From positions 50,934-114,933 of the forward strand of contig JAKFYH010000007.1 of the NCBI GenBank assembly GCA_021730945.1: 64,000 bases of DNA, read 5' to 3'. Shown here one piece after another: positions 35,512-44,069 of the stretch (its first letter is position 1; every line of letters begins with the position of its first letter). The notes beneath the pieces are model-generated. The model was not told the origin of the DNA and made no database searches. It saw nothing but the letters and a program-made list of their open reading frames with translations. This DNA is from Acidobacteriota bacterium. GTDB lineage: Bacteria; Acidobacteriota; Vicinamibacteria; Vicinamibacterales; UBA2999. The position numbers and the translations under genes were made by a program.

Positions 35512-36589
35512 CCACCCGGTTGCGCCCGTCGTGTTTCGCGCGGTAGAGATACTGGTCCGCTTCCTTCAGCAGCTCATCCCAGGCCAACGACGGGTCGTCG
35601 ACGGTTGACGCGGTCGCTACGCCAATGCTGATGGTGGAGCCTTCGCGCAGGCCCTCGAAGAGCGTATTGGCGATGCCCGCCCGCATGCGCTCCGCCACCT
35701 CCAGCGCGCCCGCGGCGCCGGTGGCCGGCAGCACCGCGATGAACTCTTCGCCGCCCCAGCGGCCGAGCGCGTCGCTTTCCCGCAGCGCGCCACGCAGTAC
35801 TCCGGCGGTCTGCACCAACGCGTCGTCGCCGGCTTCGTGGCCGTAGCGGTCGTTGATGTTCTTGAAATGATCCAGGTCGCCGAGCAGGACGCTGACCGGC
35901 GCGCCGGATCGTTTCGCGCGCTTCAGTTCGACGCGGCCCCGTTCCTGCATGCCGCGCCGGTTGGCCAGCCCGGTCAGCGCATCGGTGCGCGCGTCGCGGT
36001 GCAGTTCCAGGTCGAGCGCAAACGCGCGCCGGTGTGATGCCTCCAAGACGCGCCCGAGCAGCGTGCTCACGGCCACCGCCAGCAGGGCGAACGCTCCCGT
36101 GCCGATGCGGTCAAAGCGATCGAGCTCCACAAAGAGCAGCAGCACTGCCAGCGCCGCCAGGGCTGAGAGGTTGGTCTTGAGCAGATCGCGGCTGTCGATG
36201 GCGGCGTAGGGGCCGGTCAGGATGATCACGGCCAGTCCCGCTACTCCAAAGCCGTAACCGCGGTCGAGCGCCGCCGCGGCAAGCACCGAGGCCAGGACGG
36301 CGGTCACCAGTCGCACCTTGGCCATCAACGGCAACCAGTGTCCCTTGCCCGGCAGGTTCTGGAAGGCGCCGGTCACCGCCACAATCACGGCGGCCACAAT
36401 CCGAATCGAGAACGCCGCGCGCCAGTGAGCCGGATCGACATACGCGTCCCACAGCCCAAAGCCCAGCAGGATGATCGCGATCGACCAGAAGGTCTTGAGG
36501 TTGAGCTCGATCAGCGTCTTGATGCGGCTCTCGAGAAACTCCGCTTCGTGCTCCGTGGTCAGTCGCCGGGGCCCGCGCGCGCTGCTCAT
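35474..36589 (-). CDS. Membrane diguanylate cyclase (GGDEF)
   Basis: 371 residues: about six transmembrane helices at roughly 35-190, then a GGDEF domain. The active-site motif is GGEEF at 279-283, preceded by an inhibitory I-site RESD at 270-273 in the canonical position, so it should make c-di-GMP under product inhibition. The signal sensed by the membrane part is unknown. It starts by an ATGA overlap with selA upstream on the same strand and overlaps the phosphatase gene tail-to-tail by 38 bases. Confidence 0.9.
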   Translation of the reverse strand: MSSARGPRRLTTEHEAEFLESRIKTLIELNLKTFWSIAIILLGFGLWDAYVDPAHWRAAFSIRIVAAVIVAVTGAFQNLPGKGHWLPLMAKVRLVTAVLASVLAAAALDRGYGFGVAGLAVIILTGPYAAIDSRDLLKTNLSALAALAVLLLFVELDRFDRIGTGAFALLAVAVSTLLGRVLEASHRRAFALDLELHRDARTDALTGLANRRGMQERGRVELKRAKRSGAPVSVLLGDLDHFKNINDRYGHEAGDDALVQTAGVLRGALRESDALGRWGGEEFIAVLPATGAAGALEVAERMRAGIANTLFEGLREGSTISIGVATASTVDDPSLAWDELLKEADQYLYRAKHDGRNRVVTSSPSGATPST

Positions 36590-37950
36590 GTGGACGGCGC
36601 CAACAGGGACGCGATCGTGTCGTCCTGGCTCGCCAGCACGGTGCGCAGGTCAAACACCACCCGGTCGCCCTCGATCCGCGCGACGATCGGCGGGTCGAGC
36701 GTGCGCAGCCAGGCGTCAGTGCTGGAGGCGGATTGACCCTCCCGGTTGACGGATAACAGTACGGTCGGCAATTCCCACCCCGGCGCGCTGCCGCCGCCGA
36801 CCGCCGACGTCCCGGTGAGAAGCGCAATCTGCCAGCCGGCAGCGGCCAGCCGCTCGCCGAGCGTCGAGGCTCTCGCCTCGATGGCGTCCGCAGTCGCGTG
36901 GAGCATCTGCTGGACCGGGATCGTCGCCGCCGCGCGTCCGGCGACATATTCAGCGAGGGTCGCCTCGAGAATGGCAAAGGTGATCTTGTCGGCGCGCAGC
37001 GCCCGCATCAGCGGATGCGTGCGCAGCCGGTCGACCAGCGCGCGCGAACCGGCGATGATGCCGCACTGCGGGCCGCCGAGCAGCTTGTCGCCGCTGAAGC
37101 ACACCAGGTCGACGCCGGCCGCGATTGAGGCTTGCACTGACGGCTCACCGGCCAGGTCATCCACCAGACACCCACTGCCGATGTCTTCCACCACCGGTAC
37201 CCCGGCCGCGCGTCCCGCGGCCACCAGTTCCTTCAGCGACGGGCGCTCGGTAAAGCCCTCGATGCGAAAGTTCGACGGGTGCACCCGCAGGAACATCGCC
37301 GTCGCCGCCGAGGCCGTTCCCGTGTAGTCGTTCGCCCTGGTGCGGTTGGTAGTGCCCACCTCGCGCAGCGTGGCGCCCGACTGTCGCAGGATGTCGGGCA
37401 CGCGGAATCCGCCGCCGATCTCCACCAGTTCACCGCGGGAAATCGTCACCTCGCGGCCGCTGGCCAGGCCCGTGAGGATCAGCAACGTCGCCGCGGCGTT
37501 GTTGTTGACGACGATGGCCGCTTCGGCGCCGGTGAGGGCGGTGATGAGCGATTCGGCGTGCACCGTGCGCGACCCGCGCGTGCCCTGCGCCAGGTCGTAT
37601 TCCAGGTTGGAGTAGCCGGCGGCGATGGCTGCCACGCGTTTGATGGCGGCCGCCGCGATTGGCGCGCGTCCCAGGTTGGTGTGAATCACCACGCCGGTGG
37701 CGTTGATGACCGGCCGGAGCGATCCGCGCGCGCCCGCTGCCAGGGCAGCCTCCGCGGCGGTCTCGATCACGCCGGCTGCCTGCTCGGCGTTGTCCGGGCC
37801 GCGCCCGGCGGCGATGGTCTCGCGCAGCCGGCCGGCCTGCGCGCGCAGTGCCTGCACGGTCGCCTCGGCCCCGAACGCCGCCTCGAGCGCGCGCACACCG
37901 TCACGCTGCCGCAGCGTTTCAATGCCTGGAATCAATCGAAAGTCTGGCAC
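36586..37950 (-). CDS. selA: L-seryl-tRNA(Sec) selenium transferase
   Basis: 454 residues; a PLP enzyme that converts Ser-tRNA(Sec) to Sec-tRNA(Sec) using selenophosphate. Family marks are INATGVVIHTNLGRAP, EYDLAQGTRGSR, NNNAAATLLIL and FSGDKLLGGPQCGII, where Lys289 should hold PLP. The start is taken as GTG 37950 because upstream in-frame sequence is repeat DNA and a TATCAT box lies 5 bases before. selB, selD and tRNA-Sec are not in the window. With fdhD it suggests a selenocysteine formate dehydrogenase elsewhere. Confidence 0.92.
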   Translation of the reverse strand: MPDFRLIPGIETLRQRDGVRALEAAFGAEATVQALRAQAGRLRETIAAGRGPDNAEQAAGVIETAAEAALAAGARGSLRPVINATGVVIHTNLGRAPIAAAAIKRVAAIAAGYSNLEYDLAQGTRGSRTVHAESLITALTGAEAAIVVNNNAAATLLILTGLASGREVTISRGELVEIGGGFRVPDILRQSGATLREVGTTNRTRANDYTGTASAATAMFLRVHPSNFRIEGFTERPSLKELVAAGRAAGVPVVEDIGSGCLVDDLAGEPSVQASIAAGVDLVCFSGDKLLGGPQCGIIAGSRALVDRLRTHPLMRALRADKITFAILEATLAEYVAGRAAATIPVQQMLHATADAIEARASTLGERLAAAGWQIALLTGTSAVGGGSAPGWELPTVLLSVNREGQSASSTDAWLRTLDPPIVARIEGDRVVFDLRTVLASQDDTIASLLAPST

Positions 37951-37974
37951 GCCAAATGATAGCCTCACCTTGGC

Positions 37975-38097
37975 CCGCCTTCGCTCGCCAGAATGCCAGC
38001 GAGCTTCGGCGAGGTCTCGCCGTAGCGACCTACGGTCGCGGAGGCGGACACCCGAGGCACCCCAGCACCCTAAGCACCCTAAGCACCCTAAGCACCT
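37975..38097. repeat. Hairpin-rich spacer with AGCACCCTA tandem repeats
   Basis: The spacer between selA and the next plus-strand gene holds imperfect inverted repeats (CGCCTTCGCTCGC and GCGAGCTTCGGCG; CCGTAG-CGAC-CTACGG) and then four copies of the 9-mer AGCACCCTA at 38064-38097. Similar 9-nt-period DNA appears inside nuoL. Confidence 0.6.
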
Positions 38098-38119
38098 TCC
38101 CAATCCTCCCCCTTCGGAG

Positions 38120-38125
38120 TACGAT
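38120..38125 (+). promoter_or_regulatory. -10-like box TACGAT for the 135-residue protein gene
   Basis: TACGAT ends exactly 9 bases before the ATG at 38135, with no ribosome-binding site. This spacing supports ATG 38135 over the long upstream open frame. Confidence 0.5.
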
Positions 38126-38134
38126 CCGCTTTCC

Positions 38135-38542
38135 ATGACGCAGCGAACCCATCGTCCGGCCGAGAAGTTCTGGCCGTATGTGGAGAAGCCGGAAGAGCCA
38201 ACGGCCGAGGAGCTGGCCGCGCTTGATCCCGACCTGCACAACACGCTGTTCGGGCCTCGGGACCTGCCGTTTTCGATCACGCTGGTGTTTCCGGCTTTTG
38301 ACGGACCCAACTGGGATGCCGCGATCGGGCAGGCCCGGGCGTCGGCCGAATTCCTGGAGACCGGCCAGGGCGCCAATCGGCGTTACCGCGCCCGGTTCTT
38401 CTCCAATGACGTGCGGCGGCTGAAGGAACTCTTCGAGATCGTGGGTTCGGTGGCCGGGTGCGAAGTGCTGATCGACGATCGGCCGGTGCCCTATTCGCGT
38501 GAATTGTGGCTGCCGTTGTTGTGGTTTCAGTTGCTCGACTAG
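38135..38542 (+). CDS. Conserved hypothetical protein, 135 residues
   Basis: A soluble protein with Pro/Glu-rich N-terminus (MTQRTHRPAEKFWPYVEKPEEPTAEE) and a hydrophobic C-terminal patch (RELWLPLLWFQLLD). I recognise no domain. The central part ITLVFPAFDGPNWDAAIGQARASAEF may be a small alpha/beta fold. The open frame extends upstream into repeat DNA, so ATG 38135 is preferred. It is followed 9 bases later by an MXAN_5187-like gene and is probably co-transcribed with it. Confidence 0.65.
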   Translation: MTQRTHRPAEKFWPYVEKPEEPTAEELAALDPDLHNTLFGPRDLPFSITLVFPAFDGPNWDAAIGQARASAEFLETGQGANRRYRARFFSNDVRRLKELFEIVGSVAGCEVLIDDRPVPYSRELWLPLLWFQLLD

Positions 38543-38551
38543 GCCCGGCTG

Positions 38552-39151
38552 GTGGCGCCTCCCAAGTCTGACTTCGATCGCGAACTGCAACTGCTCGACG
38601 CCGAGATGCGCAAGCTCGAGGCCGAGTACAACATGTTCTTTGCAGGCCGGCTGCCGCGCCTGCCGTGGGAGGCGCGCACCAGGGTCGAGGCACTGATCAA
38701 AAAGCACGATCGCTCCTTCATCCGCAATACCGCCGACCGCTTTCGCTTTGAGACGATGCAGAACCGCTACGCGAAGTTCTGTGAATTGTGGGAGCGGCAG
38801 CTCAGCCAGATGGAAGGCGGCCGGCCGCGGCGGGGCGGGGCGAGACCGCCCGAGCCGCCGCGCACGGTCGACAAGAGCGAACAGGCGGCGCCGGCCGGCA
38901 GTGGTGAGCGCGTGGTTCGCTTCTCGAGCGGCGGCGCCGATGACGACCGCGTCAAGGAGTTGTACGAGCGGCTGGCGGCCGTCAAGCAGGCCGCCGGCGA
39001 GGCGGCCGTGCCGATCGACAAGGTAGCGGCGCTGGTAAAGGCGCAGGTTGCCAAGTACGCCGCCGACGGCAGCGAAGTGGCGTTCCGGGTGGGTTTGAAG
39101 GACGGGAAAGTGTCGCTGACGGTGAAGCCGGTGCGCTCCGGCGAGGACTGA
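38552..39151 (+). CDS. MXAN_5187 C-terminal domain-like protein
   Basis: 199 residues. The N-terminal half is helical (FDRELQLLDAEMRKLEAEYNMFFAGRLPRLPWEARTRVEALIKKHD, TADRFRFETMQNRYAKFCELWERQLSQMEGG) and resembles the domain found at the C-terminus of Myxococcus MXAN_5187. A disordered Arg/Pro linker and a small C-terminal domain (ELYERLAAVKQAAGEAAVPIDKVAALVKAQ) follow. Function unknown. GTG start 38552. Confidence 0.6.
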   Translation: MAPPKSDFDRELQLLDAEMRKLEAEYNMFFAGRLPRLPWEARTRVEALIKKHDRSFIRNTADRFRFETMQNRYAKFCELWERQLSQMEGGRPRRGGARPPEPPRTVDKSEQAAPAGSGERVVRFSSGGADDDRVKELYERLAAVKQAAGEAAVPIDKVAALVKAQVAKYAADGSEVAFRVGLKDGKVSLTVKPVRSGED

Positions 39152-39208
39152 GGCCTTACGGGGAAACGATGCCGGGAGGGAGCCCGGCACCGTTTCGATC
39201 AAGCAGTA

Positions 39209-39415
39209 CTACGCGGCGCGGGTCACGTTGCCGGCCTGGGGACCCTTGGGTCCGTCGACGATTTCAAACTCAACCGGCTGTCCCTCTTCGAGAGAGCGGA
39301 AGCCAGCGCCCTGAATCGCCGAGTAGTGCACGAACACATCGCTGCCGCCTTCGCGCTCGATGAAGCCGTAACCCTTGGCGTTATTGAACCACTTGACCTT
39401 GCCTGTAATACGCAT
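39209..39415 (-). CDS. Cold shock protein, CspA family
   Basis: 68 residues, a single cold-shock domain with both RNA-binding motifs KGYGFI (RNP1) and VFVHYSAI (RNP2). It binds single-stranded RNA or DNA and melts RNA structure. The start is ATG 39415, at the usual [12 protein letters not shown]-terminus. A consensus promoter at 39550-39579 gives a leader of about 130 bases, and an intrinsic terminator lies inside that leader, which suggests control by attenuation. Confidence 0.95.
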   Translation of the reverse strand: MRITGKVKWFNNAKGYGFIEREGGSDVFVHYSAIQGAGFRSLEEGQPVEFEIVDGPKGPQAGNVTRAA

Positions 39416-39498
39416 CGTTCTGTTCCTGTCTTGCAGGTGGCCGAAGCCACCGTAGTGATCGACCCTCAGCCGCATCAAGGGATGAGGTTGAGGGCAAC

Positions 39499-39523
39499 AA
39501 AAAAGGCCGCAACTTGCGGCCTT
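39499..39523 (-). terminator. Terminator hairpin inside the cspA leader (probable attenuator)
   Basis: On the minus strand AAGGCCGCAAGTTGCGGCCTT forms a stem of at least 8 bp and is followed by a T run (TTTTTT, 39499-39504). It lies downstream of the cspA promoter and about 85 bases before its ATG, so full-length mRNA requires read-through. The plus strand has no T tract after the hairpin. Confidence 0.8.
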
Positions 39524-39549
39524 CTGGTCCGCAGAAATGGACTTCGGGG

Positions 39550-39579
39550 ATGATACCGGGCCGTTACATTTGGTGTCAA
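39550..39579 (-). promoter_or_regulatory. Consensus sigma-70 promoter of cspA
   Basis: On the minus strand TTGACA (39574-39579), an 18-base spacer and TATCAT (39550-39555). This is the best -35/-10 pair I found in the window. Transcription should begin near 39543. Confidence 0.75.
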
Positions 39580-39644
39580 TTGCCATTCCGCACCACGAGA
39601 GTCACGTTTTCGATGTTTCTTCGTCTAAGTGAGGGCTGAGATCG

Positions 39645-41279
39645 ATGCGCCGTGCGATTTTGAGTGTGTCCGACAAGACCGGCCTCGCGGCGTTTGGCCG
39701 CGCGCTGGCCGAGCGTGGTTTTGAATTGGTGTCGACGGGCGGCACGGCGAAGGCCCTGGCCGACGCGGGCCTGCCGGTGGTCAACGTGAGCGACGTGACC
39801 GGCTTTCCCGAGATGATGGACGGGCGCGTCAAGACGCTCCATCCCCTGATTCACGGCGGCATTCTGGCTCGCCGGCATCATCCCGAGGACCTGGCGCTGG
39901 CGGCCGAGCACGGCATCGGCATGGTCGATCTGGTGGTGGTGAACCTCTATCCCTTTGTCGAGACCGCCGCGAAGCCGGGCATCGGGTTCGACGACCTGAT
40001 CGAGCAAATCGATATCGGCGGCCCCAGCCTGGTGCGCGCCGCCGCCAAGAACTTCCGCGATGTGCTGATCGTGGTTTCGCCGAGGGACTACGACGAGGTG
40101 ATCGACGAGCTCGACCGCGCGGGCGGACCGTCGGTGGAGTTTCGCTTCGACCTGGCGCGCCGCGCCTTCGCGCACACCGGCAGCTATGACACGGCCATTG
40201 CCGGCACGCTGGACGAGGTCAGCGTGGACGGCGAGGTGTTTTCCCGAACCCAGACCCCGAGCCCCAAGTCAGACGTGCTTCCCGAGCGCTTGCTCATTGA
40301 TGCAGACAAGCTCAGGGATCTTCGCTACGGCGAGAACCCGCATCAGGCGGCGGCCTGGTACGCCATCGATCCGCCGTCGGGCCTCGGTGCTCCCGCCATT
40401 CTCCAGGGCAAGGAGTTGTCGTTTACCAACCTGCTCGACCTCGACGCGGCTGCGCGCATCGTCCTCGAATTCAGCGAGCCGGCGGCGGCGGTGATCAAGC
40501 ACACCAATCCGTGCGGCGTGGCCACTGGCGCCACCGTGGCCGAAGCCTACGTGCGCGCCCGCGAGGCCGACGCGCTGGCGGCGTTTGGCGGCATCATTGG
40601 CTTGAATCGTGCGATCGACGTCGAGACGGCGACCGCCATCGTCGCCAGCTTCATCGAGGCGGTGGTGGCGCCGTCGGTGGATGACGCGGCCCGGCCGATC
40701 CTGGCGAAGAAGGCCAATCTGCGTGTGCTCGCCGCGGATTTCGGCGCACTGGATGCCAGCGAATACCGTTCGATTCTGGGCGCCCTGCTGGTGCAGCAGC
40801 GCGATCAAGTCGTTGAAGGCCACAGGCCGTGGCCTGCGGACGGCCTGAAGGTGGTGACCAAACGGCAGCCAACGGCGGAGGAGTGGCAGGCGCTGCGCTT
40901 TGCCTGGCGCGTGATGGCGCACGTGAAGTCGAACACCGTGATCTTCACCGATGCCGTCCGCACGCTCGCGATTGGCGCCGGCCAGATGAGCCGCGTGGAT
41001 GCTGTCAATGTAGCGGTGATGAAGGCACGGTCACGGGGCACCAGTCCTTCTGAGCCATCCGCGTCATCGGCGGCCCTGGATTCATCGGTGTTGAAGGGTT
41101 CGGTCGCCGCGTCGGACGCGTTCTTCCCGTTCCGCGACGGCCTCGACGCCGTGGCCGCCGCCGGCGCCACCGCAGTTGTGCAACCGGGTGGCTCGGTGAA
41201 GGATGCCGAAGTGATCGCGGCCGCGGATGAACATGGCCTGGCGATGGTGTTCACAGGCCGGAGGCACTTCCGCCACTAG
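39645..41279 (+). CDS. purH: Bifunctional AICAR transformylase / IMP cyclohydrolase
   Basis: 544 residues; the last two steps of IMP synthesis. The N-terminal IMP cyclohydrolase (MRRAILSVSDKTGLAAFGRALAERGFELVSTGGTAKAL) is joined to the C-terminal transformylase (KHTNPCGVATGATVAEAY, SDAFFPFRDGLDAVAAAG, QPGGSVKDAEVIAAADEHG, RHFRH). Between VMKARS and LKGSVAASDAFFPF there is an extra Ser/Ala-rich stretch of about 15-20 residues (about 463-482) encoded by a copy of the dispersed repeat. All catalytic motifs remain, so the enzyme is probably active. Confidence 0.95.
   Translation: MRRAILSVSDKTGLAAFGRALAERGFELVSTGGTAKALADAGLPVVNVSDVTGFPEMMDGRVKTLHPLIHGGILARRHHPEDLALAAEHGIGMVDLVVVNLYPFVETAAKPGIGFDDLIEQIDIGGPSLVRAAAKNFRDVLIVVSPRDYDEVIDELDRAGGPSVEFRFDLARRAFAHTGSYDTAIAGTLDEVSVDGEVFSRTQTPSPKSDVLPERLLIDADKLRDLRYGENPHQAAAWYAIDPPSGLGAPAILQGKELSFTNLLDLDAAARIVLEFSEPAAAVIKHTNPCGVATGATVAEAYVRAREADALAAFGGIIGLNRAIDVETATAIVASFIEAVVAPSVDDAARPILAKKANLRVLAADFGALDASEYRSILGALLVQQRDQVVEGHRPWPADGLKVVTKRQPTAEEWQALRFAWRVMAHVKSNTVIFTDAVRTLAIGAGQMSRVDAVNVAVMKARSRGTSPSEPSASSAALDSSVLKGSVAASDAFFPFRDGLDAVAAAGATAVVQPGGSVKDAEVIAAADEHGLAMVFTGRRHFRH
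41047..41090 (+). repeat. Dispersed repeat, copy 3, in frame inside purH
   Basis: The core GCGTCATCGGCGGCCCTGG differs by one base from copy 1 at 13196. It encodes the Ser/Ala-rich insertion of PurH just before the transformylase motif SDAFFPF. Confidence 0.7.
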
Positions 41280-41338
41280 TACGACGCGTTCGAGTGCAGC
41301 GGCCGGCGGCTGCGGTAGTATGCGGGCGGTTCGAAACA

Positions 41339-42058
41339 GTGTCCAAGGTCCCCAGCGGATTGTTCCGCAGCGTCATCGTGCTCGCCGCGCTCGGCGTCGT
41401 CGCGGCGGTCGTCAGGGGCCTCGTGCTATTTGGGGTCCTGGACGCCGCCACCGTTGAACAGCAGGTGCTGGCCAATGCGAGCTGGCTGGGCCTACGGCTG
41501 ACCGCAGGAGAACTGCGTGAATTCAACACACCGTTCGAAGCGCATCCCTTCGTGACGGCTCTCCACGTTCTTCCGGCCGTCGTCTTCATGACTCTCGCGC
41601 CGTTTCAGTTTTCGTCGACGCTTCGCGCGCGCTGCTTGCGGTTGCATCGCTGGTCAGGACGTGCCCTCGTGCTGCTCGGCATCCCCCTGGGCATTTCGGG
41701 TCTGTTCTTTGGATTGACCACGCCATTTGGAGGGACCTTGGAGGCGTCCGGGGTTGCCTTCGCCGGGGCGCTCTTCCTGGGCAGTTTGATCTCGGCGTTC
41801 ATTGCGATCCGGGCGGGCGACGTCAATGGCCATCGCATCTGGATGACTCGCGCCTTCGCGGTGGCCCTGAGCATTGCGACGATGAGGGTCGTGCTCCTGG
41901 TCCTGATGCCGCTGACGGGGGCGCCAGTGCAGTCGTTATTCGGCCTCGGTGTCTGGCTAGGTTTCCTTCTCACGGTCGGAGCGGCCGAGTGGTGGCTCAG
42001 GCACGAGAATGCGACACCGAACGATGGTGGGCGGCGTGTCGTGGCCTCTCGATCATGA
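41339..42058 (+). CDS. DUF2306 family membrane protein
   Basis: About 239 residues with six or so transmembrane helices and the DUF2306 hallmark ALHVLPAVVFMTLAPFQF followed by RLHRWSGRALVLLG, and later GDVNGHRIWMTRAFA with conserved His residues, reminiscent of heme-binding membrane proteins. Function unknown. I chose GTG 41339; GTG 41294 would add 15 residues unlike the family. It stands alone between purH and an ACT protein. Confidence 0.8.
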   Translation: MSKVPSGLFRSVIVLAALGVVAAVVRGLVLFGVLDAATVEQQVLANASWLGLRLTAGELREFNTPFEAHPFVTALHVLPAVVFMTLAPFQFSSTLRARCLRLHRWSGRALVLLGIPLGISGLFFGLTTPFGGTLEASGVAFAGALFLGSLISAFIAIRAGDVNGHRIWMTRAFAVALSIATMRVVLLVLMPLTGAPVQSLFGLGVWLGFLLTVGAAEWWLRHENATPNDGGRRVVASRS

Positions 42059-42171
42059 GCCTGTCCGACACGCGAGTCGTGGCTCCTCGAAGTGTGGACA
42101 CGAGAAACGGGTTGGTGGATGGTCCTGACCTCCCACGTCACCACCGCTAAACCGTAGGTGGCCGCCCGGAC

Positions 42172-42567
42172 ATGCCAATCACCGGCCTTGCCGAACTGCT
42201 GCGCACCATGCAGCCGATGCTGAACCCGCAGACCTGCGTGTTTGCCGTGGTCCCCAACGGCACCGACACCGCCTCGCTGGCGCCCCTCGGCACCTTTCGC
42301 GAGGCGGAGGGGACGACCGTGATTGTTGAGGAATCAACGGCGGCATCGCAGGGACTGTCGCCGCTGTTTCGTGCCGCCTGGATCACGCTGACGGTGTCAT
42401 CCGACTTGGCGGCGGTGGGTCTCACTGCCGCCATCTCTCGTGCGCTGACCGACGCCGGCATCAGCTGCAACGTCGTTGCCGCCGCGCATCACGACCACCT
42501 GTTCGTGCCGGTGGAGCGGGGACGTGAGGCGATCGAGGTGCTCGAGCGGCTCCAGTCCCAGTCTTGA
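42172..42567 (+). CDS. ACT domain-containing protein (COG3602 type)
   Basis: 131 residues forming two small ACT-like halves: FAVVPNGTDTASLAPLGTFREAEGTTVIVEE, then AWITLTVSSDLAAVGLTAAISRALTDAGISCNVVAAAHHDHLFVP. The family is thought to bind amino acids or other small ligands; partners are unknown. It is the last gene before the accessory region. Confidence 0.8.
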   Translation: MPITGLAELLRTMQPMLNPQTCVFAVVPNGTDTASLAPLGTFREAEGTTVIVEESTAASQGLSPLFRAAWITLTVSSDLAAVGLTAAISRALTDAGISCNVVAAAHHDHLFVPVERGREAIEVLERLQSQS

Positions 42568-42580
42568 CGGCCCAGACCAG

Positions 42581-42904
42581 CTAGCCCCAATTGTCGTCGT
42601 CGAGCACGTGGCGCTCCTCCAGCTTGAGGTCGCGCGCGCGGACGAAGCCGATCTTCTTGGTGCGTGCATCTGAGCGCAGCACCCACGCGATGTCTTCCAG
42701 ATCGTAGAGTGAGGGCAGGGACCGATCGGAATAGCCCGTGCATGACGCCACCGCGAACTGAATCTCGTCGCGAATGACACGCTTCCCGCACGAGATGATC
42801 TCGTCGGTCAGGCGCGCGCCGCGGATGATGGTCGCCGAGCGGCAGGTGTTGCAGAGTGAGGCCTGTCCGTCTGAGACGGTGCCTCCGTGAATCTTCAAGC
42901 GCAT
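42581..42904 (-). CDS. Hypothetical zinc-finger-like protein
   Basis: 107 residues. Near the start LCNTCRSATIIRGARLTDEIISCGK has Cys residues spaced like a metal site, and a later ASCTGYSDR adds another. The C-terminus (WVLRSDARTKKIGFVRARDLKLEERHVLDDDNWG) is charged. No function is known to me. A very good ribosome-binding site AGGAGGG lies 8 bases before the ATG, unlike the leaderless core genes. It is divergent from the integron integrase. Confidence 0.6.
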   Translation of the reverse strand: MRLKIHGGTVSDGQASLCNTCRSATIIRGARLTDEIISCGKRVIRDEIQFAVASCTGYSDRSLPSLYDLEDIAWVLRSDARTKKIGFVRARDLKLEERHVLDDDNWG

Positions 42905-42977
42905 GTCGTGAGCCCTCCTAGGCTATCTGGTTCATTGAGACCCCCCTTCAGGACAGTGCCGAGTGTGTGTCATGCCG

Positions 42978-43083
42978 ACGACGTTGCCATCGTCGTCGAC
43001 GGGTTGTCAAGCCGCCTCCCGCGGGTCTGTGGCGGGTCGCCTTGCGCCTCGCGCGTGACGATGGCATCGTCGTCGACGAGGTG
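42978..43083. repeat. Paired palindromic repeats upstream of intI
   Basis: Two 27-base direct copies (42980-43006 and 43057-43083; 23 of 27 identical) lie 77 bases apart. Copy 1 with the bases before it contains the inverted repeat CGACGACG-TTGCCAT-CGTCGTCG; copy 2 contains GACGATG-G-CATCGTC. The second ends 5 bases before the intI ATG, so both are placed to be operators for integrase control, or the scar of an inserted element. Confidence 0.5.
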
Positions 43084-43088
43084 ATGCG

Positions 43089-44069
43089 ATGGGTCACGAA
43101 GTTGTCGTTGGCAAGCCGCGGTTGCTGGATCGGGTGAGCGCGGCGATTCGGGTGCGTCACTACAGCCATCGGACCGAGGAAGCCTACGTCTTCTGGATCC
43201 GAAGATTTATTCTGTTTCACGGCAAGCGGCACCCATCCGAGATGGGGGCGGCCGAGGTATCTGCCTTCCTTGGGTGGTTGGCGACCGATCGCAAGGTTGC
43301 GGCTTCGACGCAGAACCAGGCGCTGAGCGCACTGCTGTTCATGTATCGCGAAGTGCTGCGGATCGAGCTGGGACCGGTCGAGCATGTCCCGCGCGCAAGG
43401 GTTCCTGGACGCGTGCCGGTGGTGCTTGGCTCGCAGGAGCTTCGGCTGGTTTTGGAGCGCCTCTCGGGCCTGCCGCGGCTGGTTGTGACGTTGCTGTACG
43501 GCGCGGGCCTGCGGCTACAGGAGTGCCTCGAGTTGCGGGTCAAGGACATCGATTTCGAGCGTGGTGAGGTGACGGTGCGCCGAGGAAAGGGGCAAAAGGA
43601 TCGGCGGGTCATGTTGCCCCAGGCCGTGCGGAGCGACCTCAGTCAGCATCTCGACGCAGTTCGCCGGCAGCACCATGCGGACCTGGCGGCCGGCCAGGGG
43701 CGGGTCGTGCTACCAGAGGCGCTGGCGCGGAAGTTCCCAGGTGCCCCAACCGAGTGGCGCTGGCAGTTCGTGTTTCCGGCGGGGCGCATCTGTCGTGACG
43801 AGCGATGGGGCCCACCGTCCCGGTACCACATCCACGAGTCGGTGATTCAGCGGGCGGTGACGACTGCGGCGAGGGAGGCCGGGGTGACCAAGCGGGTTGG
43901 TTGTCATACGTTCCGGCACTCGTTTGCCACGCATCTGCTTGAGGCGGGCTACGACATCCGGACGGTGCAGGAACTGCTCGGGCACGCGGATGTCGGCACG
44001 ACCATGATGTATACCCACGTGCTCAATCGAGGTGGTTTGGGGGTACGGAGCCCGTTGGATCGGCTGTGA
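43089..44069 (+). CDS. intI: Integron integrase (IntI-type tyrosine recombinase)
   Basis: 326 residues. The N-terminal SAM-like domain has [28 protein letters not shown]. The catalytic domain shows Arg142 ([18 protein letters not shown]), a beta-hairpin Lys near 167-170, His273 and Arg276 ([28 protein letters not shown]), His299 and nucleophile Tyr308 ([19 protein letters not shown]). Residues about 207-231 ([24 protein letters not shown]) form the extra helix found only in integron integrases and needed to bind folded attC. It should excise and insert gene cassettes at attC and attI. It is transcribed in the same direction as the cassettes that follow, opposite to class 1 integrons. Confidence 0.95.
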   Translation: MGHEVVVGKPRLLDRVSAAIRVRHYSHRTEEAYVFWIRRFILFHGKRHPSEMGAAEVSAFLGWLATDRKVAASTQNQALSALLFMYREVLRIELGPVEHVPRARVPGRVPVVLGSQELRLVLERLSGLPRLVVTLLYGAGLRLQECLELRVKDIDFERGEVTVRRGKGQKDRRVMLPQAVRSDLSQHLDAVRRQHHADLAAGQGRVVLPEALARKFPGAPTEWRWQFVFPAGRICRDERWGPPSRYHIHESVIQRAVTTAAREAGVTKRVGCHTFRHSFATHLLEAGYDIRTVQELLGHADVGTTMMYTHVLNRGGLGVRSPLDRL

